A DNA stretch of 64,000 bases, from contig NZ_VDCQ01000034.1 of the NCBI RefSeq assembly GCF_006265175.1, positions 29,555 to 93,554 of the forward strand. Direction: 5' to 3'. Source of the stretch: Paenibacillus hemerocallicola. Lineage in GTDB: Bacteria; Bacillota; Bacilli; Paenibacillales; NBRC-103111. Made by a program: the position numbers and the translations under genes. The notes under the pieces are model-generated. The model did not search any database. It saw only the letters and a list, made by a program, of their open reading frames with translations, and was not told the DNA's origin. Positions within the stretch are counted from its first letter, which is position 1; every line of letters starts with the position of its first letter. Below, piece after piece: positions 17,122 through 26,213 of this stretch.

Positions 17122-18771
17122 TTATTTCAAATCCCACTCGTGCACGTTATACCACATCCCGAGGCGCAGCGGCTTACCGAGCAGAACGTTCTTCGAGACC
17201 GCCAACAGCCTTTTCTCCGAATAAATGCTGAGCGAGGGCAACTCGTCGTGGAGAACGACCTGGAGCTGATCGTATATTTCTTTGCGCTTGGCCGGGTCAA
17301 GCTCGATTTGCCCGCGATCGATCAACTCGTCGGCCCGGGCATTTTTGAATTGCAGCCAATTCCCCGAGTCGTCGCTCTTGTACAGGCTGAAGTAAGCGCT
17401 CGGATCGATGCGGAACCCCCGGTTGAAGATCGCCAAGTCGTAATCGAATTTGCGCACCTTCAGAACGAGCGAAGGCAGATCGTATTTCTCCACCTGAACG
17501 TTCAGACCGATTTCAGTCAAGTTTTGCGCCAATATCTCGCCCGCCTGCTCCCGGTTCTTGTTGCCGACCGGGATTAGGAAGCGGATCGGTTGCTTGAAGT
17601 CCCAGTTTGCTTCCTTGAGCAGCTGCTTGGCCTTTTCGGGATCGTAACCGTAAGGCTTGATGCTCGAATTGTAGTTCGGATGGCCGATCGGGACCGGACC
17701 GTCGAGCAAGTCCGCATGACCTTTGAACAGCTGGTCGACGATCAATTTGCGGTTCAGCGCGTGAGCGAACGCCTGACGCACTTTCGGTTCGGCAAACCGC
17801 TTCGTGTTGAAATACAACTCGGCCGGCTCGGTCGGCTCCGAAGAGGTCAGAGCAATGTTCGTCAAGCTTTTGACCTTTTCGAAATCGGTAATCGGGATTA
17901 TGCCGCCTTTTACGAGGTTCATATGGATTTCGCCGGTTTGCAGCTGGGCGATCAAGTTTTCCGCAGGAAGCTGCTTGATGATGATTTTATCGACCTTCGG
18001 CTTGCCCAGGTAGTAATTTTCGTTTCTGACCGCCTCGATGTAAGAGCCTTTTACGAATTTGGAAAATTTGAACGGACCGATCGTCACCTGCGGATTCTGG
18101 AAGTAAGGATGCGTATTGATCTGATCCTTCGGTACGTCCTTTAGAATATGCTTCGGAATGAAATAAGCTTTGGTCGCGAACGTCTCCTTGAACAAGGTCG
18201 GAGCAATCGGCGTTTTCGTCTTAATCTCGATCGTCTGGGCATCAATCACGTTCAGTCCGCTAATCGAAGCAACGTCTTCATCCAACTTGCCCGCCGTATT
18301 CAGCCCTTGAATAAAGTTGAAATTGAAATGGGTGTCCACGAGCGGATGAAGAGCCGTATTCAACGTGAATTCGATGTCCGCTGTCGTAAAGGGCTGGCCG
18401 TCGTTCCATTTGGCGGCGGGATTCAGCTTGATGACGTAAGTCTGGTTGTCCTTCGTCTCGATCGAATTGGCCAGCTTGGGCAAAAATTCAAATTTGTCGT
18501 TCACATCGAGCAACGTATCGTTAAAAGGCAGAATAGAAATATCGGCATCGGGATTTTTGATTTGCCCGACTGTGGTCGCAGGATTGACGGCACCAAGATA
18601 AATCACTTTTTCCTTCTGTCCTGACGAGGAAGACGACGCCTTCTGTCCCGGAGCGGGATCGCCGGCGGACGAATCGGGGTTTGCCGCCGGCTTGGCGGAA
18701 GTGCAGGCGGCCAGCATGAACAACAGCGCAATCAACGCGCCTATCGTGATTAATCGGTATGAATGCTTCAT
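17122..18771 (-). CDS. Family 5 (peptide/nickel-type) solute-binding lipoprotein
   Basis: 549 residues with a lipoprotein signal ending LFMLAAC and an extended Ser-rich linker. The body is a typical SBP family 5 protein (KWNDGQPFTTADIEFTLNTALHPL; VRQAFAHALNRKLIVDQLFKGHA). GGAGG precedes ATG 18771. It is the extracellular receptor for the DppBCDF-like transporter encoded upstream in the same operon. Ligands in this family range from peptides to glutathione and other organic compounds; the neighbouring monooxygenase and rhodanese suggest a sulfur compound (inference). Confidence 0.9.
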   Translation of the reverse strand: MKHSYRLITIGALIALLFMLAACTSAKPAANPDSSAGDPAPGQKASSSSSGQKEKVIYLGAVNPATTVGQIKNPDADISILPFNDTLLDVNDKFEFLPKLANSIETKDNQTYVIKLNPAAKWNDGQPFTTADIEFTLNTALHPLVDTHFNFNFIQGLNTAGKLDEDVASISGLNVIDAQTIEIKTKTPIAPTLFKETFATKAYFIPKHILKDVPKDQINTHPYFQNPQVTIGPFKFSKFVKGSYIEAVRNENYYLGKPKVDKIIIKQLPAENLIAQLQTGEIHMNLVKGGIIPITDFEKVKSLTNIALTSSEPTEPAELYFNTKRFAEPKVRQAFAHALNRKLIVDQLFKGHADLLDGPVPIGHPNYNSSIKPYGYDPEKAKQLLKEANWDFKQPIRFLIPVGNKNREQAGEILAQNLTEIGLNVQVEKYDLPSLVLKVRKFDYDLAIFNRGFRIDPSAYFSLYKSDDSGNWLQFKNARADELIDRGQIELDPAKRKEIYDQLQVVLHDELPSLSIYSEKRLLAVSKNVLLGKPLRLGMWYNVHEWDLK

Positions 18772-18841
18772 GTTCGTTAAATCCTCCGTTTGCGTATGTT
18801 ATTCGAACGTCCTGACATCCCATGGAGGGAAATCGACTCGG

Positions 18842-20173
18842 CTACCGTCCGACTCGCGCCTTGCTGTACCGATTCTCCGGGAAAGCGAGACCGAGATTGC
18901 CCCTTAGCGTATCATGCTCGTATTCGCTGCGGAACAAATTCCGCTGCCGCAAAATCGGAATGACCCGCTCGACGAAATAAGCGAGTCCGTCCGGATGCGC
19001 GGAACCGACGAGGAAGCCGTCCGCGGCCCCTTGCTCGAACCATTCCTGCATCGTGTCCGCCACTTGGATCGCCGAACCGACGAACGTATCGTCCGGCGTA
19101 CCGAAGCGCAGCGCCGTTTCGCGGAGCGTGAGACTTTCCCGCTTCGCCACCCGCTTGATGCGGTCCGTCAGGCTGCGGTAGCCGTTGCTCCCATCGTCGC
19201 CGATATCGGGAAACGGCTCGTCCAACGGGTAATCGGCAAAGCGGACGGAAGGAAATTTGTGCTGAATCTGGAGCAGCGCCTCTTCGATCGCAATGTCCCC
19301 CGCAACCTCCCGGTATTTGCGCCGGGCCTCCTCTTCCGTATGACCGGCTATTTGGCTAATCCCCGGGAAAATGAGCAAGTCGTCCGGCGATCGTCCGCTG
19401 TCAGCCACCCGCCGCTTCATGTCTTTGTAGAAATCCTGCGCTTCCTCGAGCGTCTCCGGAGTCGTATAGATCGCGCTTGCGCTTCTCGCAGCCAAGTTGC
19501 GCCCGGACTCCGAGCCTCCCGCCTGGAAGATGACCGGCTGCCCTTGACGGGAGCGGGCAATATTTAGCGGACCTTGCACGGCAAAAAATTCGCCCTTGTG
19601 GTTCAACTCATGCAGCTTGGCCGGATCGTAAAACCGTCCCGTCGCTTTGTCGCCGACGAAGGCGTCGTCTTCCCAGGAATCCCATAGCCCGCGCACGACC
19701 TGCAAATGTTCCTCGGCCAGCCGGTAGCGGACGTCGTGCGGCAAATGCTCGGTTCTGCCGTAGTTTCTCGCCGCCCCCTCCAGTCCGGTAGTAACCACGT
19801 TCCAGCCTGCCCGTCCGCCGCTAATATGGTCGAGCGAGGCGAACTGCCTGGCTACCGTGTAAGGCTCGCTGAACGAGGTGGTGACGGTGCCGACCAGACC
19901 GATCTTCCTCGTAACCGCCGCGACCGCCGACAGGATCGTGAGCGGCTCGAGCCGGTTCAAAACGCTGGGCGTCGAGCTCCCGTCAATATAGGGGCTATCG
20001 GCCATAAAAATGAAATCGAACTTGCCCGCCTCCGCGATTTGCGCCTGCTGCACATGATGATCCAGGCTCACATTGGCGCCGAGATCGACCAGCGGATGCC
20101 TCCATGCCGTTCGGCTGCTTTTGCCGATGCCGAAAAAACGCGCACCCAGCTTCATTTGACGACTGTTTCCCAA
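18842..20173 (-). CDS. LLM-class flavin monooxygenase, NtaA/SnaA/DszA type
   Basis: 443 residues. The start is TTG 20173 with GGGGAGAG five to six bases upstream; an in-frame ATG six codons later is less well placed. Sequence features of the FMNH2-dependent bacterial-luciferase-like class are present (FDFIFMADSPY; SFSEPYTVARQFASLDHISGGRAGWNVVT; VIFQAGGSESGRNLAARSA). This subgroup oxidises nitrilotriacetate, dibenzothiophene sulfone and related thio-compounds. In this operon it probably cleaves a C-S or C-N bond of the imported substrate. It needs a flavin reductase, which is not encoded in this window. Confidence 0.9.
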   Translation of the reverse strand: MGNSRQMKLGARFFGIGKSSRTAWRHPLVDLGANVSLDHHVQQAQIAEAGKFDFIFMADSPYIDGSSTPSVLNRLEPLTILSAVAAVTRKIGLVGTVTTSFSEPYTVARQFASLDHISGGRAGWNVVTTGLEGAARNYGRTEHLPHDVRYRLAEEHLQVVRGLWDSWEDDAFVGDKATGRFYDPAKLHELNHKGEFFAVQGPLNIARSRQGQPVIFQAGGSESGRNLAARSASAIYTTPETLEEAQDFYKDMKRRVADSGRSPDDLLIFPGISQIAGHTEEEARRKYREVAGDIAIEEALLQIQHKFPSVRFADYPLDEPFPDIGDDGSNGYRSLTDRIKRVAKRESLTLRETALRFGTPDDTFVGSAIQVADTMQEWFEQGAADGFLVGSAHPDGLAYFVERVIPILRQRNLFRSEYEHDTLRGNLGLAFPENRYSKARVGR

Positions 20174-20199
20174 AGTGCTCTCCCCCCGATGTATGGTCG

Positions 20200-21111
20200 T
20201 TACTGCCGGGCGTCAAGCGCGTCGCGCAAGCCGTCTCCGACAAAATTGATGGCCAGAACGGTAATCAAAATCATCGTTCCCGCCGGAATCCACAGCCAAG
20301 GCTGATTGGTCAGCACAGTCAACGACTGCGCATCCGACAGCATATTGCCCCAGCTGGCCGTCGGCGGACGCACGCCCATGCCGAGAAAGCTGAGCCCCGC
20401 CTCGCTGCGGATCGCCGCGGCAACGCCGAACGTCGCATTGACGATGATCGGTCCGATCGCGTTCGGGAATATATGGCGGAATAAAATTCTCGGCGTGCTC
20501 AGTCCGAGCGCAATGCCCGCCTTTACATAATCGAGCTGCTTGATCGACAGCACGCTGCCTCTTACGAGCCGCGCTACGTCGGGCCACGAGAATAGGGCAA
20601 GCACCAGGATAATCGTCGTCGTGCTCGCGCCGAGTACGCTCATAACAACGAGGATAACCATCAGCGACGGAAAGGACATGAATATATCCGTTATTCGCAT
20701 GACTGCCTGGTCTACCCAGCCGCCGAAGTAGGCCGACAGGAGCCCGACCGCCGTACCGAAGGCGACATAGATGGCGACCGTGGCGAAACCGACGATGAGC
20801 GAAATACGAGTAGCGTATATAAGCCGGCTCAGTACGTCGCGTCCGACCTGATCGGTGCCCAGCCAATGCTCAGCGGACGGGGCCGCGGAGAAATAAAACG
20901 TGACCGCATTCGGGTTTTTGGGCGCCAGCGCCGGAGCGAAGACGGCCACGGCCAGGAGCAGCACCGTAACCGCCAGTCCCGCGACGGCCGCCTTATGCCG
21001 CGCGAACCGTCTCCATATTTGCATCCAGACTTGATCGGAGGCGTCCTCCCGTTCCTTGTCCGTTATTGCCGCATGCCGAATTTCGTATCCCTTGTATCCG
21101 GATGACGCCAC
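20200..21111 (-). CDS. ABC transporter permease, DppC/OppC type
   Basis: 303 residues from GTG 21111 with a GAGGTGGG site. Hydrophobic segments are arranged as in DppC, with an N-terminal cytoplasmic tail and a first membrane helix near 40-60. The conserved GTDQVGRDVLSRLIYATRISL and a C-terminal coupling-helix region (DYVKAGIALGLSTPRILFRHIFPNA) are both present. It pairs with the DppB-like permease 15 bases upstream. Confidence 0.92.
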   Translation of the reverse strand: MASSGYKGYEIRHAAITDKEREDASDQVWMQIWRRFARHKAAVAGLAVTVLLLAVAVFAPALAPKNPNAVTFYFSAAPSAEHWLGTDQVGRDVLSRLIYATRISLIVGFATVAIYVAFGTAVGLLSAYFGGWVDQAVMRITDIFMSFPSLMVILVVMSVLGASTTTIILVLALFSWPDVARLVRGSVLSIKQLDYVKAGIALGLSTPRILFRHIFPNAIGPIIVNATFGVAAAIRSEAGLSFLGMGVRPPTASWGNMLSDAQSLTVLTNQPWLWIPAGTMILITVLAINFVGDGLRDALDARQ

Positions 21112-21126
21112 AAGCCCACCTCTTCT

Positions 21127-22038
21127 CTATTCATTCGGATTAATGCGCGGATCGGCCGCCTTGTACAGCACATCCGTAATCAGATTGACCAGCAGCACGA
21201 AGAGAGCCGCCACCAGATTCAATCCCATCAGCGTCGGATAGTCGCGCGACAGGATCGATTGGATCGTCAGTTGACCGAGACCCGGCCATTGGAACACTTG
21301 CTCGATCAAAATGCTGCCGCCCAGCAGCTGCGGCACCTCCGCCCCGACCACGGTAATAATCGGAAGCAGCGTATTGCGCAGCGCATGCTTGTTGACGACG
21401 ACGAACGGATGCAGCCCTTTGGCATGTGCGGTACGCAAGTAGTCCTGCTTCAGCACTTCGAGCATACCGGCTCGCACGTAGCGCACTTTTTTGCCCGCTA
21501 TCAGCACGCCGAGTACGAACACGGGCAATATCATGTGCCGGATCCGGTCCCAAAAGCCTCCGTCCCCGCCTAGCGTCATCATCCCTCCGCTCGGCAGCCA
21601 GCTCAAATGCACGGCGAATATATAAATGAGAGCCAGTCCGAAAAAAAACTGCGGGATGGACGTGCCGACGAAGGATAGGCCGGTTACGATATAGTCGAAC
21701 CTGCTGTTTTGCCTTACGGCGCTGGCTACGCCGACGGGAATGGCGATAGCCAGCCCAAGCGCCATGGAAGCGGCCGTCAACAGCACGGTAGGCCATAAAC
21801 GTTCCGCGATCAGTTGTGTCACCGGGGCGAACGAGCTGAACGAGTAGCCCAAATGCCCTTGCATGAGCGTCAGCAGCCACTTCCAGTATTGCAGCCAGAT
21901 CGGATCGTTTAATCCGAGCAGCTCTTTCCTCGCCTCCAGCATCTCCTGCGGCAGATTCGGGTCCAGCATCAAATCTACCGGGTTGCCGGGCGCCATATTG
22001 ATAATCGCGAAGTCGATCACCGTAATGCCGAACAGCAC
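21127..22038 (-). CDS. ABC transporter permease, DppB/OppB type
   Basis: 303 residues counted from GTG 22038. Family features are visible: FGITVIDFAIINMAPGNPVDLM near the start and the EAA-like segment DYLRTAHAKGLHPFVVVNKHALRN. The frame stays open upstream to 22080 and reads IVPYIARRLLIAIP, exactly what a complete DppB N-terminus should contain, with GAGGAGGGG in front. No ATG, GTG or TTG lies there, only ATA at 22080 overlapping the stop of the preceding gene. The true start is therefore uncertain (see findings). Confidence 0.9.
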   Translation of the reverse strand: MLFGITVIDFAIINMAPGNPVDLMLDPNLPQEMLEARKELLGLNDPIWLQYWKWLLTLMQGHLGYSFSSFAPVTQLIAERLWPTVLLTAASMALGLAIAIPVGVASAVRQNSRFDYIVTGLSFVGTSIPQFFFGLALIYIFAVHLSWLPSGGMMTLGGDGGFWDRIRHMILPVFVLGVLIAGKKVRYVRAGMLEVLKQDYLRTAHAKGLHPFVVVNKHALRNTLLPIITVVGAEVPQLLGGSILIEQVFQWPGLGQLTIQSILSRDYPTLMGLNLVAALFVLLVNLITDVLYKAADPRINPNE

Positions 22039-22076
22039 CGGAATCGCGATCAGCAGCCGCCTTGCGATATAGGGAA

Positions 22077-23102
22077 CTATCGGAACCCCTCCTCATCGAG
22101 CCGTCCGTTCAGCGGCAAATGGCAGGCGACCGCATGCGCTCCACCCGTTAACAGCGGCTCTTCGCGTCTGCATCGCTCCTCGGCGAAAGGGCAGCGCGTA
22201 TGAAACCGGCAGCCCTGCGGCGGGTTTGCCGGACTCGGCACGTCGCCTTGGATCAGGATGCGCTTGTCAGATCGAAGGGTCGGGTCCGGAGGCGGATAAG
22301 CGCTGAGCAATATTCGCGTGTACGGATGCTTCGGACTCTGGAACAAAGCGCGCTTGTCTGCAATTTCCACGATTTTGCCGAGATACATGACCGCGACCCG
22401 TGAGCTTATATGCTTGACCGCGCCGATGCCGTGAGCGATGAACAAATAAGTGAGCCGCAGCTCCCGCTGCAGATCGGACAGCAGATTCAGAATCTGAGCC
22501 TGAATCGACACGTCCAGCGCGGATATCGGCTCGTCGCACACGATCAGCTTCGGCTCGAAGCTGATCGCTCGCGCAATCCCGATGCGTTGGCGCTGGCCGC
22601 CCGAGAACTCGTGCGGAAACCGGTTTTTATAGGCTCGGGGTAGTCCCACCATGTCGAGCAGCCGTTCCACTTCTCCCTCGATCCGGCTTCGCTCGACCAG
22701 ACGGTGAACGATTAGGGGTTCCGCCAAAATGTCTCCGATCCGTTTTCGCGGATTCAGCGAGGAATAAGGGTCCTGGAAAATGATCTGCAGCCGTTTGCGA
22801 ACCGGCTTCATGGCACGTTGCGAATAACGGGAGATGTCCGTGTTCTCGAACAAAATGCGTCCTTCCTGCGGATTTTCCAGTCTGACGATCGACCGGCCCA
22901 ACGTCGATTTCCCGCAGCCCGACTCCCCGACCAGCCCCAGCGTTTCTCCGGCATTCAGGCTCAGACTGACATCGTCCACCGCCTTGACGTGGCCGACGGT
23001 TCTCGAGAACATGCCGCCTTTGATCGGGTAGTGCATCTTCAAATGCTCGATTTGCAGCAGGGGCCGTTCCGCTGCAAGCTCGCGATTGGCCTGCTCGCTC
23101 AT
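22077..23102 (-). CDS. ABC transporter ATP-binding protein, DppF/OppF type
   Basis: 341 residues. Walker A is GLVGESGCGKSTLGRS, the signature is FSGGQRQRIGIARAISFEPKLIVCDEP, and the C-terminal oligopeptide-transporter domain has the Cys-rich pattern CRFHTRCPFAEERC typical of these subunits. Its ATG overlaps the stop of the DppD-like gene by four bases (ATGA), showing tight coupling. Confidence 0.93.
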   Translation of the reverse strand: MSEQANRELAAERPLLQIEHLKMHYPIKGGMFSRTVGHVKAVDDVSLSLNAGETLGLVGESGCGKSTLGRSIVRLENPQEGRILFENTDISRYSQRAMKPVRKRLQIIFQDPYSSLNPRKRIGDILAEPLIVHRLVERSRIEGEVERLLDMVGLPRAYKNRFPHEFSGGQRQRIGIARAISFEPKLIVCDEPISALDVSIQAQILNLLSDLQRELRLTYLFIAHGIGAVKHISSRVAVMYLGKIVEIADKRALFQSPKHPYTRILLSAYPPPDPTLRSDKRILIQGDVPSPANPPQGCRFHTRCPFAEERCRREEPLLTGGAHAVACHLPLNGRLDEEGFR

Positions 23103-24118
23103 GCCTTCTCCTCCCGCGGACCGGGTTCGTTACGCTTCTGCCTGCTGCCGAACGCTTCCCAGCACCTCACCTGATGATGCGGACCTATCGGCTCGAGCTG
23201 CGGTTGCTCCCGTCTGCATCGCTCGGTAGCCGCCGCGCAACGGGGATGGAAACGGCAGCCTTGCGGCATCCGCTCCGGCGAGGGTACCGCTCCGGGTATG
23301 GCGTAGAGCCGCTCCTCGCCTACGTCCTCTTCCAGCCGCGGGAGCGAGTGCAGCAAGCCTTGCGTATAGGGATGAAGCGGTTCGCGAAATAATGTGAACA
23401 CATCCGCTTCCTCGACGATTTGGCCCGCGTACATGACGACTACTTTGTCAGCCATCTCCGCTACCACCCCCAAGTCATGCGTAATAAGCATGATCGCCGC
23501 ACCGCTGTCGTCGCGAATCCGCTTCATCAGCTCGAGAATTTGCGCCTGGATCGTCACGTCCAAAGCGGTTGTCGGCTCGTCGGCAATCAACAGTCTGGGC
23601 GTGCACGACAGCGCGATGGCGATCATGACCCGCTGTCTCATCCCGCCCGACAGCGTATGGGGATAGACGTTCATCACCGCTTCGGCGCGGGGAATGCCGA
23701 CCTTCCGCAGCATGTCGATGGCGTGCCTGTTCGCTTCCTTGCGGGATAATGACGTATGACGCCGAATCGCTTCCACAATCTGATCTCCGATCGTAAGGAC
23801 GGGATTCAACGAGCTCATCGGCTCCTGAAAAACCATTGCAATCTCTCTTCCCCGAATATGGCGCAGCTCCGCTTCCGAAAGTTTGGCCAGATCGATTCCG
23901 TCAAAGCGGATCTCTCCTTTGGCGATACGGCCTTTCGCACCCAGCAAGCGGATAACGGATAGCGAGGTAACGCTTTTCCCCGAGCCGGATTCGCCCACTA
24001 CCCCTATTGTTTCGCCGGGTTTAATTTGAAAACTGACCTCATCGACGGCGACGATTTCCCCTTCATCCGTATGAAATACGGTTTGCAATCGGTCAACCTC
24101 CAGCAAATTACCCATCAT
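23099..24118 (-). CDS. ABC transporter ATP-binding protein, DppD/OppD type
   Basis: 339 residues, ATG 24118 with GAGGTGGGG upstream. Walker A is GVVGESGSGKSVTSLS, the signature is LSGGMRQRVMIAIALSC, Walker B is LLIADEP, and the C-terminal cluster is CRFHPRCAAATERC. It is the first gene of the seven-gene operon running to 16458. An intrinsic terminator lies about 80 bases upstream, so the operon either has its own promoter or is expressed by read-through. Confidence 0.93.
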   Translation of the reverse strand: MMGNLLEVDRLQTVFHTDEGEIVAVDEVSFQIKPGETIGVVGESGSGKSVTSLSVIRLLGAKGRIAKGEIRFDGIDLAKLSEAELRHIRGREIAMVFQEPMSSLNPVLTIGDQIVEAIRRHTSLSRKEANRHAIDMLRKVGIPRAEAVMNVYPHTLSGGMRQRVMIAIALSCTPRLLIADEPTTALDVTIQAQILELMKRIRDDSGAAIMLITHDLGVVAEMADKVVVMYAGQIVEEADVFTLFREPLHPYTQGLLHSLPRLEEDVGEERLYAIPGAVPSPERMPQGCRFHPRCAAATERCRREQPQLEPIGPHHQVRCWEAFGSRQKRNEPGPREEKA

Positions 24119-24196
24119 GTTTCCCCACCTCGTGCTCGATTGAACGGTTATGCCGGCAATGGCGTATCGGCTGGCACCGCGAAGGTTGCCCCACGG

Positions 24197-24250
24197 AAAA
24201 AAGACAACCGAAGAGTCGTCTTGTCATGCAAGACATTCTCTCCGGTTGTC
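24197..24250 (-). terminator. Strong intrinsic terminator after rhodanese gene / before ABC operon
   Basis: On the minus strand GACAACCG pairs with CGGTTGTC, and an inner GTCTTG / CAAGAC stem sits inside, followed directly by six T. It ends the rhodanese transcript but is also in the leader of the dppD-like gene, so it could act as an attenuator. I saw no complete known riboswitch in front of it. Confidence 0.85.
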
Positions 24251-24340
24251 CGGTTGAAATGATGCTATGGGATTGGGCTTTGCTCCCGATATCCAAGGTC
24301 GGACTGTGGAGGGATACAAATGCCGCTTTGCACTCAGAAA

Positions 24341-25171
24341 TCAGACGACCTCCGTATCTTCCGCATTTCCCCACTCTTCCCATGATCCTTCGTAAGGCCG
24401 GATATCCGGGAAGCCGAGCAATCTCAAGGCAAAATAAGTATGCGCGCCGCGCGAATTCAACTGGCAGTAGGGGACGATCGTCTTGTCGGCGGCGACATTC
24501 AGCCGCTGAAACGATCGTAGCAGCTCCGGATACGACTTGAAGGAAAACACTCCGCTTGCTGGATCCCGGTCGAGCGCTTCCGTCCACTCGAGGTTGACGG
24601 CGCCGCGAATATGTCCGCCATGGCGGTTGTGGCGTTTGTTCTCCCCTTTGTATTCCTCTTCGGAACGCACGTCAAGCAAGATGCCGTCCAGTATGCCGGA
24701 TTGAATGTCCCGCTTGGTCGTGATCAAGCCGTCCTGTGCGCAAACGTTCGTCAGACGTCCTCTAACCGTTTCCGGCGAGACGGCGTCGATCGGCTTTCCG
24801 GCTGCGACCCAGGCTGCGTAACCTCCGTTCAGCAGCTTCACCTTGTCCCTGAACCCGAAATATTCCATTACATACAAGACTCGGGCGGCTGCAGGGCCCT
24901 TGCCGTCGTCATATACGAGCACGGTCGAATTGTCGCCGATGCCCGCGCTTTCCATCAGGTCGCGGAACGTTTCGGCCGAGACGATCGAACGGGACGAGCT
25001 ATCTTTCAGACGTCCCTGATCGAATGGACGCGCCCCCGAAATGTGGCCCTCCTCGTATCCTGATCCCCGGGCGTCCAGCAGGACTACGTCCTCACGGGAC
25101 CTGTTGCGCTCCACCCAGTCGAGATCAGCCAGCAGGTGGCCGTTCGGGTACAATCGGCTTTGCTCGGACAT
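24341..25171 (-). CDS. Tandem-rhodanese sulfurtransferase
   Basis: 276 residues with two rhodanese domains. The N-terminal one has LLDARGSGYEEGHISGARPF and a loop VYDDGKGPAAARV with Asp in place of Cys, so it is inactive. The C-terminal domain has the catalytic loop YCQLNSRGAH with Cys near residue 235. It resembles thiosulfate or 3-mercaptopyruvate sulfurtransferases of the SseA/TST type. It would pass sulfane sulfur to an acceptor; the WCGD thioredoxin-like protein encoded nearby is one possible partner. A clear promoter lies upstream at 25297-25325. Confidence 0.9.
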   Translation of the reverse strand: MSEQSRLYPNGHLLADLDWVERNRSREDVVLLDARGSGYEEGHISGARPFDQGRLKDSSSRSIVSAETFRDLMESAGIGDNSTVLVYDDGKGPAAARVLYVMEYFGFRDKVKLLNGGYAAWVAAGKPIDAVSPETVRGRLTNVCAQDGLITTKRDIQSGILDGILLDVRSEEEYKGENKRHNRHGGHIRGAVNLEWTEALDRDPASGVFSFKSYPELLRSFQRLNVAADKTIVPYCQLNSRGAHTYFALRLLGFPDIRPYEGSWEEWGNAEDTEVV

Positions 25172-25233
25172 CGCGATTTCATCGCTCCTTCGGGTAAAAT
25201 GTCATCATGAATCGAATTGGTCAATACGTTATT

Positions 25234-25247
25234 AATCATCGATGATT
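25234..25247. promoter_or_regulatory. Palindrome in rhodanese leader, candidate operator
   Basis: AATCATCGATGATT is a perfect 14-base palindrome, extended with one mismatch into flanking TTATT / ATTAA. It lies about 45 bases downstream of the -10 box of the rhodanese promoter, where a repressor could block elongation. The regulator is unknown; the FCD protein encoded next door is a candidate. Confidence 0.5.
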
Positions 25248-25296
25248 ATTAATTTATAATCGAAATTCTCTAAAATTGCAGTTGTTAATGTAGCCT

Positions 25297-25325
25297 ATTG
25301 TACTGCCGTCCCTTTCTATTGTCAA
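25297..25325 (-). promoter_or_regulatory. Sigma-A-type promoter for rhodanese gene
   Basis: TTGACA (25320-25325) and TACAAT (25297-25302) are separated by exactly 17 bases on the minus strand. Confidence 0.75.
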
Positions 25326-25382
25326 CTATTCAAAGCAAATTACTTGGTTTTAATCTGGCGGCTTACTTGAATCCATGGAATT

Positions 25383-26147
25383 TTAGTCTACCGACTGTAG
25401 CTTCGGGAGAGCCGCAACGCTGCCTTTGAGGGCAAAAAACGTTTTCACGTCGTCAATAATGCCGTTGATATGCTGCAACATAGCCTCCGAGGCCGCCTCC
25501 GGATCCCCTGCCGCTATACATTCGTAAATATGGACATGCTCGACAACCAGATTCTTTCCTAAGGAATGACGGATTTTCCCGGTAACGTGCGGGTTCATGC
25601 CCTCGTCCCAGACGAGCCTCAGTGCGTGATACAACACTTTATTCCGGGACATCTGTGCGATCGTCATATGGAATTTCTCGTCTTCCCGATTCGGGATCGT
25701 TCCGTTGTCCAGCGATTCTCGCTGCGAGTGGATGATCTCATGCAGTGATGCGAGCTCTTCGGAAGTGGCGTGAATCGCAGCCAAATAAGCGTTTTCCCGC
25801 TCCAAAGCCCTTCTGGAGATGAGAACGTCCAGCAAGTTTTTCTCTTCGCTCGAGTTCAGCGCCTCCAGAAAATTCATATTTCGATCGCGCAAGCTCAGCT
25901 TCCGCTGCAGTTCTTCCATATGCCGTTTTCCCGCGATCGTAAGAACGCGTCCTTTTCGCCCTTGCAAGCGAGTAAAGCCCTGAAGATCGAATTCCATCAG
26001 CTTGCGGCCGATGGAAGCCTGGCTCATGCCCAACTGCTCCCCCAGTATCAGTACCAAAGTCGTCGCACCGACCGGGGTCGGCGAAGTGTCCAGCATGGAC
26101 AATAGCTCGCAATCGTTTCTCAACTGCTTCATATTGACTTCCTGCAT
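25383..26147 (-). CDS. GntR/FadR-like FCD-domain transcriptional regulator
   Basis: 254 residues from ATG 26147, preferred to longer frames because AAAGGAGGTG precedes it. An N-terminal winged-helix region (GEQLGMSQASIGRKLMEFDLQGF) leads to a helical FCD ligand-binding domain (RRALERENAYLAAI; REDEKFHMTIAQMSRNKVLYHAL; VEHVHIYECIAAGDPEAASEAMLQHI) with the usual metal-binding Asp/His pattern. It is transcribed in the same direction as the rhodanese gene and sulfur operon and probably controls them in response to a small carboxylate or thiol metabolite. Confidence 0.85.
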   Translation of the reverse strand: MQEVNMKQLRNDCELLSMLDTSPTPVGATTLVLILGEQLGMSQASIGRKLMEFDLQGFTRLQGRKGRVLTIAGKRHMEELQRKLSLRDRNMNFLEALNSSEEKNLLDVLISRRALERENAYLAAIHATSEELASLHEIIHSQRESLDNGTIPNREDEKFHMTIAQMSRNKVLYHALRLVWDEGMNPHVTGKIRHSLGKNLVVEHVHIYECIAAGDPEAASEAMLQHINGIIDDVKTFFALKGSVAALPKLQSVD

Positions 26148-26213
26148 CCGGCACACCTCCTTTCTTCGCCAAGCCGCGACTATCCGGCTGTCGCAACTGT
26201 CGGTACAGTATCG

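Noticed and set aside
24119..24196. S-box (SAM-I) riboswitch before the ABC operon
   Set aside because: Only GGCAACC and GGTGCCA resemble the core; the 5' half, kink-turn and P1 stem are missing and the terminator lies on the wrong side.
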